Assembly: GCA_937925685.1 (NCBI GenBank)
Contig: CALAMI010000007.1
Span: forward strand, 310,001-374,000
Reading direction: 5' to 3'
DNA length: 64,000 bases
Source of the DNA: Candidatus Binatia bacterium
Lineage (GTDB): Bacteria; Desulfobacterota; Binatia; HRBIN30
The notes beneath the pieces were generated by a model. The model worked only from the letters and a program-made list of their open reading frames with translations. It searched no databases and had not been told where the DNA came from. A program made the translations under genes and the position numbers. Below, piece by piece: positions 45,504 to 54,124 of the stretch (positions are counted from its first letter, which is position 1; each line of letters starts with the position of its first letter).

Positions 45504-45785
45504 GTGGCCTTACGTCACAAATCAGCCATAAAGCGCCACCGACAAGCGGTAAAGCGGTATGCACGGAACAAGGCTGTGCGCACACGCTTGCGCCACGTGT
45601 TGCGCGAGCTGCGGGAAACCATTGCCAAACAAGATTCGCATGCAGCCGAGGAAAAATTGCGCTTGGCGGTGAAGACATTGACCAAGGCGGTCTCCAAAGG
45701 GGTGTTGCATCGTAATAATGCAGCCCGCCGCATTGCGCGACTGAGCCAAGAGGTGGCTCGACTCAAACCCAGAGTGGCAGCGTGA
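45504..45785 (+). CDS. rpsT: 30S ribosomal protein S20
   Basis: A 93-residue basic protein. ALRHKSAIKRHRQAVKRYARNKAVRT and the later helix KAVSKGVLHRNNAARRIARL are typical S20. It binds 16S rRNA in the body of the small subunit. GTG is the start; GAGGAG lies 6 bases before it. It is a single-gene unit, divergent from murJ. Confidence 0.95.
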   Translation: MALRHKSAIKRHRQAVKRYARNKAVRTRLRHVLRELRETIAKQDSHAAEEKLRLAVKTLTKAVSKGVLHRNNAARRIARLSQEVARLKPRVAA

Positions 45786-45825
45786 GGATAGGCAGATCGA
45801 GAGTGAGTCGATTTGCGCTGCCGCA

Positions 45826-46464
45826 CTAAAAGTCCTCGATCATGGCATTGTACGCATCGCGGGCGAGTTGTTGTGCCAACCGTTCCAGGAGCTGGCGTTT
45901 TTCGCCCTCGGCCAACTGGACATGGATCGCTTCACGGTCCACGGCGCTTTGTGGATTCCACTGAGGGTCGCGCAAGTTAGCCGCATCGAGGGGCTGTAAC
46001 TGGAAGGCAGCCGCGCTGGTGACGATCACGTTCGCGTTCGTGACGTACTCGCCGACGACGCGCAGCCCTTCGGATTGCCAGAGAACGTCGCCGTTGTCAC
46101 GGCGGGACAGGGTCAAGTCGACTACGGCGCTCACTTGGTACTGCACTGCCTGGTCACGGCTGTTGAACGCAACCGGTTTCACCGACACGCTACGAACCCT
46201 ACCGGAAATCACCGCATCGCCCCGCAAGGGATCTGGCTCCCAACGAAGTTGGCGCCGCCACGTGATTTCCCGCTCGAACGCAAAGGAAAGCATTTTCTCC
46301 CAGCCATGCTCTGCCGTCGCGTTTTCGATCTCGCCCACTGCGACACTGCGGATATCCGCCGGTAACTGCACCTGCGTGCCCGCAAGGTGGTACCCACAAG
46401 CGTTTGCCCACAAGCTAGCCAACGCCAAAGCTCGGAGCCGCTGCCTAGTGGCCCAAGAGCTCAT
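45826..46464 (-). CDS. lptE: LPS-assembly lipoprotein LptE
   Basis: A 212-residue lipoprotein. The signal ends at LASLWANACGYHLAGT, with the lipidated Cys near residue 23 and the CGYHL motif typical of LptE. The rest forms the alpha/beta sandwich that plugs LptD in the outer membrane; VSVKPVAFNSRDQAVQYQVSAVVDLTL is a family pattern. The ATG overlaps the leuS stop (ATGA), so they are translationally coupled. Presence of LptE means the cell has LPS and an outer membrane. Confidence 0.85.
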   Translation of the reverse strand: MSSWATRQRLRALALASLWANACGYHLAGTQVQLPADIRSVAVGEIENATAEHGWEKMLSFAFEREITWRRQLRWEPDPLRGDAVISGRVRSVSVKPVAFNSRDQAVQYQVSAVVDLTLSRRDNGDVLWQSEGLRVVGEYVTNANVIVTSAAAFQLQPLDAANLRDPQWNPQSAVDREAIHVQLAEGEKRQLLERLAQQLARDAYNAMIEDF

Positions 46465-48878
46465 GACACCACAATGCTCACTAGCCGCCCGGGTACGACC
46501 ACTTGCTTGCGAACGGTCTTTCCCCTCACGTGCTGCTGGACCGTCGGCAGAGCCATGGCTAGCTGCAACACGTCTGCTTCGCGGGCGTCCCGCGGCACAG
46601 TGACGCGGCCGCGCACCTTGCCGTTGACTTGGACCGCCAGCTCCACTTGTTCTTCCACCAGCTCAGCCGGATCGTACTCTGGCCAACGGGCGTGGAAAAT
46701 GCTGTCGCCATGTCCCAAGGCTTCCCACAACTCCTCCGCCAGGTGCGGAGCGAATGGGGCGATCATCAGCAGCAGCGACTCGAGCACCCAGCGATCCGCC
46801 GGGCCGTGCCGGCGGATATCGTTCAACAAGCTCATCAATGCGGCAATGGCTGTGTTGTACCGGAGTTCCTCCAAGTCGTGTTGTACCTTGGCAATGGTAC
46901 GGTGCACACTGCGCCGCAGCTCCGGGGAGCTTTGTGCCTGCGGGTCGAATTGGGCAACAGTGCGCCAGATGCCTTCGAAAAAGCGCTGCACGCCGGCGAT
47001 CCCTTCGTCTCGAAAATCGCCGCCCTCGGTATAGGGTCCGAGAAACATCATGTAAGTGCGAAAGACATCGGCGCCGTAACGCTCGATGTATTGGTCGGGG
47101 TTGACCACGTTGCCCCTCGACTTCGACATCTTTGCCCCGTCCTTGGTAATGAGTCCGTGGGCACGGAACTTTTTGAACGGCTCTTCGAAGGGCAACAAGC
47201 CCATGTCGTGCAGTGCCATCGTAAGGAAGCGGGTGTACATCAGATGGAGGACGGCGTGCTCGTTGCCTCCGATGTACATGTCCACCGGCAGCCACTTGCG
47301 GGTCAGTTCGTCATCGAAGGCGACATCGGAGCGGTGGGTGGAGGGGTAGCGCAAGAAATACCATGCCGAGTCAAGGAAGGTATCGGAGACATCGGTTTCG
47401 CGGCGTGCCAGGCGCCGGCACCGAGGACAGGGTACCTCATAAAACTCTTTCACCCGCGCCAGCGGGGCGATGCCGGTTTCGTCCGGGCGAAAGTTTTCCA
47501 CGTACGGCAGGAGCACGGGCAAGTCGCTTTCCGGCACCGGAACAACGCCGCAATCATCGCAGTAAATCATGGGTATGGGGGGTCCCCAGTAGCGTTGGCG
47601 CGAAATACACCAATCGTGCAGGCGGTACTCCACCCGCGCTTCCCCAAGGCCACGCTTTGCCAACCATTGCGTGATGGCACGCTTGGCGGCGTCAGAGTCG
47701 AGTCCCGTGAACGGTCCACTGTGCACCAGCCGCCCTGGGCCCTCGTAGGCTTCTTCCACGCTGCCACAGCCTTCGCCTTCGATCGGCTCGATCACCTGCA
47801 CGATGGGCAGGGAGAACGCCCGCGCAAACTCGAAGTCGCGCTGGTCGTGAGCGGGCACCGCCATGATGGCTCCGGTGCCGTACTCGGCAAGGACGTAATC
47901 GGCAATCCAAACAGGAATGCGCTGCTCGGTTGCGGGATTGATGGCATAAGCGCCGGTGAACACCCCGGTCTTTTCTCGCACCGAACGGCGTCGCACCAAA
48001 TCCATCTTGAGTGTGCGCTCCACGTAGGCACGCACCTCGGCACGTTGCGCCGGGGAAGTAATCTCTTCAACCAGCGGGTGTTCCGGTGCGAGCACCATGT
48101 ACGTAGCACCGAACAGCGTGTCTGGCCGTGTCGTGAACACGCGGATTTTCCGCGTCGGCTGGCCGGCCAGGGGAAAGTCAATGGCTGCGCCCTCCGAGCG
48201 GCCAATCCAATTGCGCTGGGCGGTCTTGGTCGTTTCCGACCAGTCGATCCACTCGAGGTTCTTCAGCAGCCGCTCGGCATAATGGGTGATCTTAAAAAAC
48301 CACTGTTCGGTAAAGCGCTGCTCCACAGCGACGCCGGGATGGCGCTCGCAATAACCGTCGATTACCTGCTCATTGGCCAGAACCGTGTGGCAGGCTGGAC
48401 ACCAATTCACCGGCGCGGTTTTCCGTTCGGCAAGGCCGAAATGGTAAAGCTTCAAGAAAATCCACTGCGTCCAGCGGTAGTATTCAGGGTCGGTGGTATC
48501 GACCACGTGCTCCCAATCGAGCATGAGCCCGAGGCGGCGGAGTTGCCGGCGAAAGTTGGCAATCGTGCGCGGGATCAGCTGGGCTGGATGGGCGCCAACT
48601 TTCAGGGCGTAATTCTCCGAGTGGATACCGAAGGCATCGAAACCAATGGGTTCGAACACGTCGAAGCCTTGCAAGCGGCGGAAGCGGCCGTGAATATCCG
48701 CACCAGGGAAGGCGAAGGCATGCCCCACGTGCAAACCTTCGGCCGAAGGGTACGGGAACATCATCAAGTTGTAGTACGGCCGCTGGGCGTTGAAGAGATC
48801 GACGCGGTTGGTGCCGCGCTCTTCCCACAGCCGTTGCCACTTTTCTTCCACAACGGACGGGTCGTAGCGCTCATCCAT
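46461..48878 (-). CDS. leuS: Leucyl-tRNA synthetase
   Basis: An 805-residue class I aminoacyl-tRNA synthetase. PYPSAEGLHVGHAFAFPGADI contains the HIGH equivalent (HVGH), DGAKMSKSRGNVVNP the KMSKS loop, and between them an inserted editing (CP1) domain with TTRPDTLFGATYMVLAPEHPL. A zinc-like CPACHTVLANEQV lies near residue 160. It attaches leucine to tRNA-Leu. ATG 48878 gives MDERYDPSVVEEKWQ, the normal LeuS start, and overlaps the end of nusB by 8 bases. The frame is open further upstream without homology. Confidence 0.97.
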   Translation of the reverse strand: MDERYDPSVVEEKWQRLWEERGTNRVDLFNAQRPYYNLMMFPYPSAEGLHVGHAFAFPGADIHGRFRRLQGFDVFEPIGFDAFGIHSENYALKVGAHPAQLIPRTIANFRRQLRRLGLMLDWEHVVDTTDPEYYRWTQWIFLKLYHFGLAERKTAPVNWCPACHTVLANEQVIDGYCERHPGVAVEQRFTEQWFFKITHYAERLLKNLEWIDWSETTKTAQRNWIGRSEGAAIDFPLAGQPTRKIRVFTTRPDTLFGATYMVLAPEHPLVEEITSPAQRAEVRAYVERTLKMDLVRRRSVREKTGVFTGAYAINPATEQRIPVWIADYVLAEYGTGAIMAVPAHDQRDFEFARAFSLPIVQVIEPIEGEGCGSVEEAYEGPGRLVHSGPFTGLDSDAAKRAITQWLAKRGLGEARVEYRLHDWCISRQRYWGPPIPMIYCDDCGVVPVPESDLPVLLPYVENFRPDETGIAPLARVKEFYEVPCPRCRRLARRETDVSDTFLDSAWYFLRYPSTHRSDVAFDDELTRKWLPVDMYIGGNEHAVLHLMYTRFLTMALHDMGLLPFEEPFKKFRAHGLITKDGAKMSKSRGNVVNPDQYIERYGADVFRTYMMFLGPYTEGGDFRDEGIAGVQRFFEGIWRTVAQFDPQAQSSPELRRSVHRTIAKVQHDLEELRYNTAIAALMSLLNDIRRHGPADRWVLESLLLMIAPFAPHLAEELWEALGHGDSIFHARWPEYDPAELVEEQVELAVQVNGKVRGRVTVPRDAREADVLQLAMALPTVQQHVRGKTVRKQVVVPGRLVSIVVS

Positions 48879-49317
48879 GTTCCTCTCCCCGTTGATCCGG
48901 TACGTTTTCCTTCGCCCCGAGTCGCTGCGCAATTTGGTCGAGCACCCCATTGAGAAACTCGGCGGCGCGCTCGCTCGAATAACGCTTGCCAATTTCAATG
49001 GCCTCGTTAATGATCACGGCTGCCGGCGGCCGCTCGGCCGACAACAGTTCGTACGTCGCCACCCTGAGGATGGCAAGATCCACCGGGGCAATGCGTTCCA
49101 AGCGCCAGTGCTCTGCCGTTTCCGCAATCAAACGGTCAATTTCGCGCTGATGCGCGCGCACTCCCTGGACCAGGGCCGCAGCGAACTCTCGCGCTTCCAC
49201 AGATGCCCCCGAGTCTTCCCAAAGAAAAGCAATGCGTTCGGGCTGGTACTCCCCGGTCAAATCGATTTGGTACAAGGCCTGAATAGCCAACTCGCGACCT
49301 TTTCTTCGTGTTCCCAT
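48871..49317 (-). CDS. nusB: Transcription antitermination factor NusB
   Basis: A 148-residue all-helical protein. RRKGRELAIQALYQIDLTG at the start and PVDLAILRVATYELL...INEAIEIGKRYSSERAAEFLNGVLD at the end are diagnostic NusB motifs. It binds boxA RNA with NusE for rRNA antitermination. It lies 12 bases downstream of ribH, the classical ribH-nusB pairing. Confidence 0.95.
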   Translation of the reverse strand: MGTRRKGRELAIQALYQIDLTGEYQPERIAFLWEDSGASVEAREFAAALVQGVRAHQREIDRLIAETAEHWRLERIAPVDLAILRVATYELLSAERPPAAVIINEAIEIGKRYSSERAAEFLNGVLDQIAQRLGAKENVPDQRGEEHG

Positions 49318-49329
49318 GGTCGTTCGTGT

Positions 49330-49797
49330 TCACCCGAGTTGACGATGGAGCTGCGCGCATTCGACCGCCACCCGCGCTGCTTCGTAACCTTTGTTTCCGG
49401 GGTCGTCCTTAGACCGTGCAAAAGCCTGCTCCAAAGTTTCCGTGGTCAAGATGCCGACGGCAACCGGAATGTGTCGCATCAACTGAACCTGCTGCAGCGC
49501 AGTGAACACGGAGTGGGCGATGAATTGGTGATGCTGGGTTTCGCCGCGCACGATCGCACCCAGGCAGACGATGGCATCGTAACGGCCACGGCCCGCCAGC
49601 AAATCCGCCGCCAACGGCACTTCGAAAGCCCCGGGCACACGGACCACCTCGATATCTTCCTCCCGCACCCCGACTTCCCGGAGCGCTTTCAGCGCCCCGT
49701 GCAACAAGCGATCCGTTACATCCTGGTTAAAGCGCGCGGCGACAATGCCGATGCGTAGCCCTGCCCCCTGACTTTCCCCTTGGATGGCTTTCGGCAT
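49330..49797 (-). CDS. ribH: 6,7-dimethyl-8-ribityllumazine synthase
   Basis: A 155-residue lumazine synthase. RIGIVAARFNQDVTDRLL, VPGAFEVPLAADLL, AIVCLGAIVRGETQHHQF (catalytic His retained after ETQ) and VAVGILTTETLEQAFARS match the family in order. It condenses DHBP with the ribityl-aminouracil made by the RibA/RibD branch. It begins 3 bases after the ribBA stop, in the rib part of the large operon. Confidence 0.95.
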   Translation of the reverse strand: MPKAIQGESQGAGLRIGIVAARFNQDVTDRLLHGALKALREVGVREEDIEVVRVPGAFEVPLAADLLAGRGRYDAIVCLGAIVRGETQHHQFIAHSVFTALQQVQLMRHIPVAVGILTTETLEQAFARSKDDPGNKGYEAARVAVECAQLHRQLG

Positions 49798-49800
49798 GCT

Positions 49801-51015
49801 TCATTCCTGGTGCGGCAGATCGATGTTGGACAGCAAGTGCCCCATTTTCTGCCGCTTGGTGCGCAAGTAATGCAAATTGCCGCGGTGCGGGGCGACCTCG
49901 AGCGGCACGCGCTCGACCACTTCCATGCCGTAATGCTCTAGGCCCTCGATTTTGCGCGGGTTGTTGGTCATCAAGCGGACACGGCGAATGCCCAAGTCGC
50001 GCAAAATTTGCGCCGTCATGCCATAGTCTCGCCCGTCGTCCGCGAAGCCCAGCTCGCGATTGGCTTCCACAGTGTCACGGCCGCGATCTTGCAAGGCATA
50101 GGCCCGCACTTTGTTCGCCAAACCGATGCCCCGGCCTTCTTGCTGCATGTAGACCAACACACCCTTGCCAGCGCGATCGATTTGCTCGAGCGCGCAGCGA
50201 AGCTGTTCTCCACAATCGCACCGCTGAGAACCAAATACGTCGCCGGTGAGACACTCCGAATGCACGCGCACCAGAACGGCGTCGTCCGCTTTCCACCGCC
50301 CTTTAATCACGGCGAGGTGCTCGTGAGAATCCACGTCGTTGCGGTAGACCACCATGCGAAACTTCGCGCCGAAGGCCGTAACCATGGGGACGTCGACCAC
50401 GCGATGAACGAGCGAGTCAGACCGCAAGCGGTAAGCCACCACGTCGTCGACCGTCACCACTGGCAGCTCGAACAGCTCGGCAAGGGCCTGTACATCAGGC
50501 TCCGTGGCCACGTTCCCGGCGTCGTCGAGGATCGTGCAAGTCACGGCGGCTGGCTTTAGACCCGCCAGCCGCACCAGGTCTACCGCCGCCTCCGGCAGCC
50601 CGCGCCACGCCAACACCCCCCCCGCGCGCGCCATCACTGGAAACATGTGGCCAGGCATGACGATATCTTCCGGACCAGCGTCGTCTGCCACGGCGACGCG
50701 TATGGTGGTAGCCCGATCCGCAGCAGAAATGCCCGTCGTGACCCCTTGGCGTGCCTCGAAGGAGGCACCGTATGCTTTGCGGTGGGTGACGCCGGGGTTC
50801 CCGAGTAACGGAATTCCCAAACGTTGCATGAGTTCGCGCGGCAACACCAGTTCCACCAAGCCCCGCGCATGGGTGGCCAAGAAGTTAATGGCTTCGGGCG
50901 TCACCTTTTGAGCGGCCAAGCAAACAACGGTCTCGCCCTCGCCACCCTCGCTGAGGATGACCTTTTGCCCTTGGCGGAGCGCCTCCAATGCCGCATCCAA
51001 CGCTGCCGAAGTCAT
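49801..51015 (-). CDS. ribBA: RibBA fusion with intact GTP cyclohydrolase II and degenerate RibB domain
   Basis: A 404-residue fusion. The C-terminal half is a complete GTP cyclohydrolase II: SECLTGDVFGSQRCDCGEQL supplies the zinc Cys set, QQEGRGIGL and the final Arg-rich region are intact. The N-terminal half aligns along its length with DHBP synthase (KVTPEAINFLATHARGLVELVL, GVLAWRGLPEAAVDLVRLAGLKP), but the acidic metal loop normally DxEDRENEGD reads SEGGEGETV, the GHTEA His motif reads GLPEA, and the usual CEIL reads CTIL. The RibB half is therefore probably catalytically dead. ATG 51015 overlaps the ribD stop (ATGA). Confidence 0.9.
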   Translation of the reverse strand: MTSAALDAALEALRQGQKVILSEGGEGETVVCLAAQKVTPEAINFLATHARGLVELVLPRELMQRLGIPLLGNPGVTHRKAYGASFEARQGVTTGISAADRATTIRVAVADDAGPEDIVMPGHMFPVMARAGGVLAWRGLPEAAVDLVRLAGLKPAAVTCTILDDAGNVATEPDVQALAELFELPVVTVDDVVAYRLRSDSLVHRVVDVPMVTAFGAKFRMVVYRNDVDSHEHLAVIKGRWKADDAVLVRVHSECLTGDVFGSQRCDCGEQLRCALEQIDRAGKGVLVYMQQEGRGIGLANKVRAYALQDRGRDTVEANRELGFADDGRDYGMTAQILRDLGIRRVRLMTNNPRKIEGLEHYGMEVVERVPLEVAPHRGNLHYLRTKRQKMGHLLSNIDLPHQE

Positions 51016-52115
51016 GGGTAACTCCACTCTGTAGCAACGAGCCAATCCCCTGCAAAGCGACGCACCCGTAAGGGCGGTAAAGACAGCGCCTCGGTCATTT
51101 CCCGCACCCCAAGGGGATCGATCATCGGCTTGCCATCGCCGCCTATGAGCTTGGCGGCCAGAAACAAGAGAAAGCGATCGACCCCGCGCGCTCTCAGTGC
51201 TTGCGCCGCCACGTTCGGACCCCCTTCCAACAGCACCGCCAGTATTTCCCGACGCCCCAGCTCGGCAAGCACCGTCTCCCAAGGAATCTCTGGCGCGGTG
51301 CCCAGCCGAGCAACGGCCACGCCGCGCTCCTCGAGGGCGCTCACTCTCTCTCGGGGAGCACAATCCGAGGTCAACACCAACGTGGGAGCGCGGGTTACGT
51401 CAAAGACCCGGGCACCCAAGGGGCTCCGCAGTCGGCCGTCGAGAACCACGCGCAGCGGCTGCCGCCCGCTTTTATCAGCACGGCACGTAAGTTCAGGGTC
51501 GTCGCGGACAATCGTGCCCGCCCCGACAAGCACGGCATCGTGTTCCGCCCGCAAGCGGTGCACGTATGCACGACTTTTCTCGTTGGTAATCCAGCGCGAA
51601 GCGCCACTGGCCGTAGCCACGCGTCCGTCCAACGAAGCGGCGAGTTTCAGCGTGACCCAAGGTTTTCCCGTGCGGACGAACTTGCGAAACGGAGCAATGA
51701 GTTCAGCGCACGCACTTTGTGCCACCCCTCCTACCACTTCGATCCCGGCAGCGCGCAGCCTTTCGGCACCTCCGCCACTGACATGGGGGTTCGGATCAGG
51801 CACACCGTAAACCACTCGGCGAATCCCAGCTTGCAAAATCGCCTCGGTGCACGGCGGAGTACGGCCATAGTGGGCGCAAGGCTCGAGGGTGACGTAAAGG
51901 GTTGCACCGGCCGCCGCCGATCCGGCGGCGCGCAGCGCCTCGACCTCGGCGTGAGGCAACCCGGCACGGCGATGGTATCCGGCACCGACCACACGGCCAT
52001 TCTGCACCACGACGGCGCCCACTGGCGGATTTGGTCGTGTCCGCCCTAAGCCGCGCCTGCCCCAGCGCACGGCTAAACGGAGAAAACGTTCATCGTCCGA
52101 GGCTTTACGGCTCAC
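51012..52115 (-). CDS. ribD: Bifunctional riboflavin deaminase/reductase RibD
   Basis: A 367-residue two-domain enzyme. The deaminase domain has [10 protein letters not shown] and [15 protein letters not shown], the zinc HAE and PCxxxxxxxxC motifs. The reductase domain has [22 protein letters not shown] and [20 protein letters not shown]. It deaminates and then reduces the pyrimidine intermediate made from GTP. The GTG start overlaps the end of nrdR by 11 bases, and its own stop overlaps the ribBA start, so nrdR-ribD-ribBA are translationally linked. Confidence 0.95.
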   Translation of the reverse strand: MSRKASDDERFLRLAVRWGRRGLGRTRPNPPVGAVVVQNGRVVGAGYHRRAGLPHAEVEALRAAGSAAAGATLYVTLEPCAHYGRTPPCTEAILQAGIRRVVYGVPDPNPHVSGGGAERLRAAGIEVVGGVAQSACAELIAPFRKFVRTGKPWVTLKLAASLDGRVATASGASRWITNEKSRAYVHRLRAEHDAVLVGAGTIVRDDPELTCRADKSGRQPLRVVLDGRLRSPLGARVFDVTRAPTLVLTSDCAPRERVSALEERGVAVARLGTAPEIPWETVLAELGRREILAVLLEGGPNVAAQALRARGVDRFLLFLAAKLIGGDGKPMIDPLGVREMTEALSLPPLRVRRFAGDWLVATEWSYP

Positions 52116-52596
52116 GTTGGCGCCTCTTCACGCGAGCTTTGCGGCGGTCTTTCATCAAACGTTGCAGTTCGCGCATGAATTCGTCCACATCCTTAAATTC
52201 CCGGTACACCGAAGCAAAGCGGACATAAGCGACTTGGTCGAGACGGTGCAGCTCGCGCATAGCAGCCTCGCCAATAAGAGTACTGGGGACCTCTTTTTCG
52301 CCTCGCTCCTGCAAGAGCTGCTCGATGCGGTCCACCGCTTGTTCGATAGCCGCCGTGCTCACTGGCCGCTTCTCACAGGCCTTCTTCAATCCAGCCACCA
52401 CCTTCTGGCGGTCATAAGCTTCGCGCCGCCCGTCTTTTTTCACCACTACGGGAAGCACCTCTTCGACGCGCTCGTACGTGGTGAAGCGCCGGCCGCACTT
52501 TTCACATGCGCGACGGCGGCGGATGGTGTGGCCGTCCTTGCTCAAGCGGGAGTCGATCACGTGATTGCCCACGTCGTGGCAAAAGGGGCACCTCAT
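52105..52596 (-). CDS. nrdR: Transcriptional repressor NrdR
   Basis: A 163-residue regulator. [17 protein letters not shown] and [19 protein letters not shown] give the four-Cys zinc ribbon, followed by an ATP-cone domain ([26 protein letters not shown]). NrdR represses ribonucleotide reductase genes according to (d)ATP level. It is followed by ribD with 11-base overlap. A basic Lys/Arg tail of about 12 residues ends the protein. No nrd genes are in the window. Confidence 0.95.
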   Translation of the reverse strand: MRCPFCHDVGNHVIDSRLSKDGHTIRRRRACEKCGRRFTTYERVEEVLPVVVKKDGRREAYDRQKVVAGLKKACEKRPVSTAAIEQAVDRIEQLLQERGEKEVPSTLIGEAAMRELHRLDQVAYVRFASVYREFKDVDEFMRELQRLMKDRRKARVKRRQREP

Positions 52597-52663
52597 GGCG
52601 CTTTTGGCCTTCGACTGATTACGGCGTGCCCCGCTGCCAGAGCGTGCGGCTGCTTCCCTGTGG

Positions 52664-54124
52664 TCACACCTCCGCCACCTCGAACAACCAAAGTTGGTTT
52701 TTGCGTCCCAAGTCGGTCACCGGTACGGGGTAGCGACCGGTAAAACAGGCGTCGCAAAAGCCCTGCCGCTGGCTCCGCACAAAGGCGTACAACCCCTCTT
52801 GGCTTAAATACCCCAAGGAGTCCGCGGTAATGAAACGACAGATTTCCTCCACCGGCAAACGCGCGGCCACCAGCTCTTCGCTTGTGGGAGTGTCGACGCC
52901 ATAAAAACACGAGGCGATCGTAGGGGGGGAGCTGATGCGCATATGGACCGCGGTCGCTCCCGCTTGCCGTACCATTTGCACGATTTTCTTGCTCGTCGTG
53001 CCGCGGACGATGGAATCGTCGACAATCACCACCCGCTTGCCGCAGAGCACGTCTGCCTGGGCGTTCAGCTTGACCTTCACTCCGAAGTGCCGAATCGAAT
53101 CGCGCGGCTCGATGAACGTGCGACCGACGTAGTGGTTGCGAATGAGGCCCATCTCGAACGGTAAGCCCGACTCTTCCGCGTATCCCAACGCCGCTGGCAC
53201 TCCGGAATCCGGCACGGGGATGACAATGTCCGCATCGGCAGGTTGTTCCCGTGCCAATTGCCGGCCCAGTTCCTTGCGCACCTCGTACACGTTGCGGCCG
53301 AACACCTTGCTGTCGGGACGAGCGAAGTACACGTATTCGAACACGCAGGCCGCCCTCGGCTGCCGGGGAAACGGGTGCAAACTTTCCACGCCGGCTGCGG
53401 AAATGCAGAGGACTTCTCCCGGCTCGACTTCGCGTTCGTACCTGGCACCGATCAAATCGAGAGCGCAGGTTTCCGAGGCCACGATCCACGCATCTTTAAT
53501 GCGACCGAGCACGAGCGGACGAAATCCGTGGGGATCGCGTGCGGCGAGGAGTTCCCGTGGCGTCAGAAAAACGAGCGAGTAGGCACCGCGCACCCGTGCC
53601 AAGGCGGCGCACACTCGGTCGATGGTGCGATCGCCCTTGGCGTTGGCCATGAGGTGAATGATCACCTCGGTGTCGACGTTGGACTGGAAAATCGAGCCAC
53701 TCGCTTCGAGCTGTTCGCGCAACTCGAGGGCATTGACCAAGTTCCCGTTATGAGCCACAGCGAGACCGCCCCGGCCATACTCGACCACGAAGGGCTGGGT
53801 GTTCTTGAGCAACGTTTGCCCCGAGGTGGAATATCGATTGTGGCCAATCGCCGCTGAGCCCTTCAATTGGCGGATAATATGCTCGGGAAAGACGTCAGCG
53901 ACCAGGCCAAGCCCCCGATGGGAGAGCAACATGCCCCCATGCGCCGACACGATTCCCGAGCCCTCCTGTCCGCGATGCTGCATGGCATACAGGCTAAGAT
54001 ACGCCAAATTCGCTGCCTCCGGATGACCGAAGACACCCACAACCGCACATTTCTCGCCGAAGCTGTCGCCGACCCCCGGGATCGCTGTTTCTGTTTGTAT
54101 GCCTGGGAACTTTGCGCGGGTCAT
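52664..54124 (-). CDS. purF: Amidophosphoribosyltransferase PurF
   Basis: A 486-residue enzyme for the first step of purine synthesis. The N-terminal Ntn nucleophile is Cys26 ([11 protein letters not shown]), preceded by a propeptide that must be removed. [13 protein letters not shown] and the phosphoribosyltransferase P-loop [13 protein letters not shown] are present. Cys in [18 protein letters not shown] and FCDACFTG match the four 4Fe-4S ligands of the Bacillus-type enzyme. ATG 54124 overlaps the purL stop (ATGA); an upstream extension in frame is not supported. A 67-base gap follows before nrdR. Confidence 0.95.
   Translation of the reverse strand: MTRAKFPGIQTETAIPGVGDSFGEKCAVVGVFGHPEAANLAYLSLYAMQHRGQEGSGIVSAHGGMLLSHRGLGLVADVFPEHIIRQLKGSAAIGHNRYSTSGQTLLKNTQPFVVEYGRGGLAVAHNGNLVNALELREQLEASGSIFQSNVDTEVIIHLMANAKGDRTIDRVCAALARVRGAYSLVFLTPRELLAARDPHGFRPLVLGRIKDAWIVASETCALDLIGARYEREVEPGEVLCISAAGVESLHPFPRQPRAACVFEYVYFARPDSKVFGRNVYEVRKELGRQLAREQPADADIVIPVPDSGVPAALGYAEESGLPFEMGLIRNHYVGRTFIEPRDSIRHFGVKVKLNAQADVLCGKRVVIVDDSIVRGTTSKKIVQMVRQAGATAVHMRISSPPTIASCFYGVDTPTSEELVAARLPVEEICRFITADSLGYLSQEGLYAFVRSQRQGFCDACFTGRYPVPVTDLGRKNQLWLFEVAEV

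Noticed and set aside
46629-48953. Long 774-residue open frame antisense to leuS
   Set aside because: It is the complement of the conserved synthetase and has no domain pattern or ribosome site; such antisense frames are expected in GC-rich genes.
49690-52600. FMN riboswitch before the rib genes
   Set aside because: The rib genes are packed within coding sequence and nrdR leads into them with an overlap; there is no room for a riboswitch, and none was seen in the 67-base gap before nrdR.
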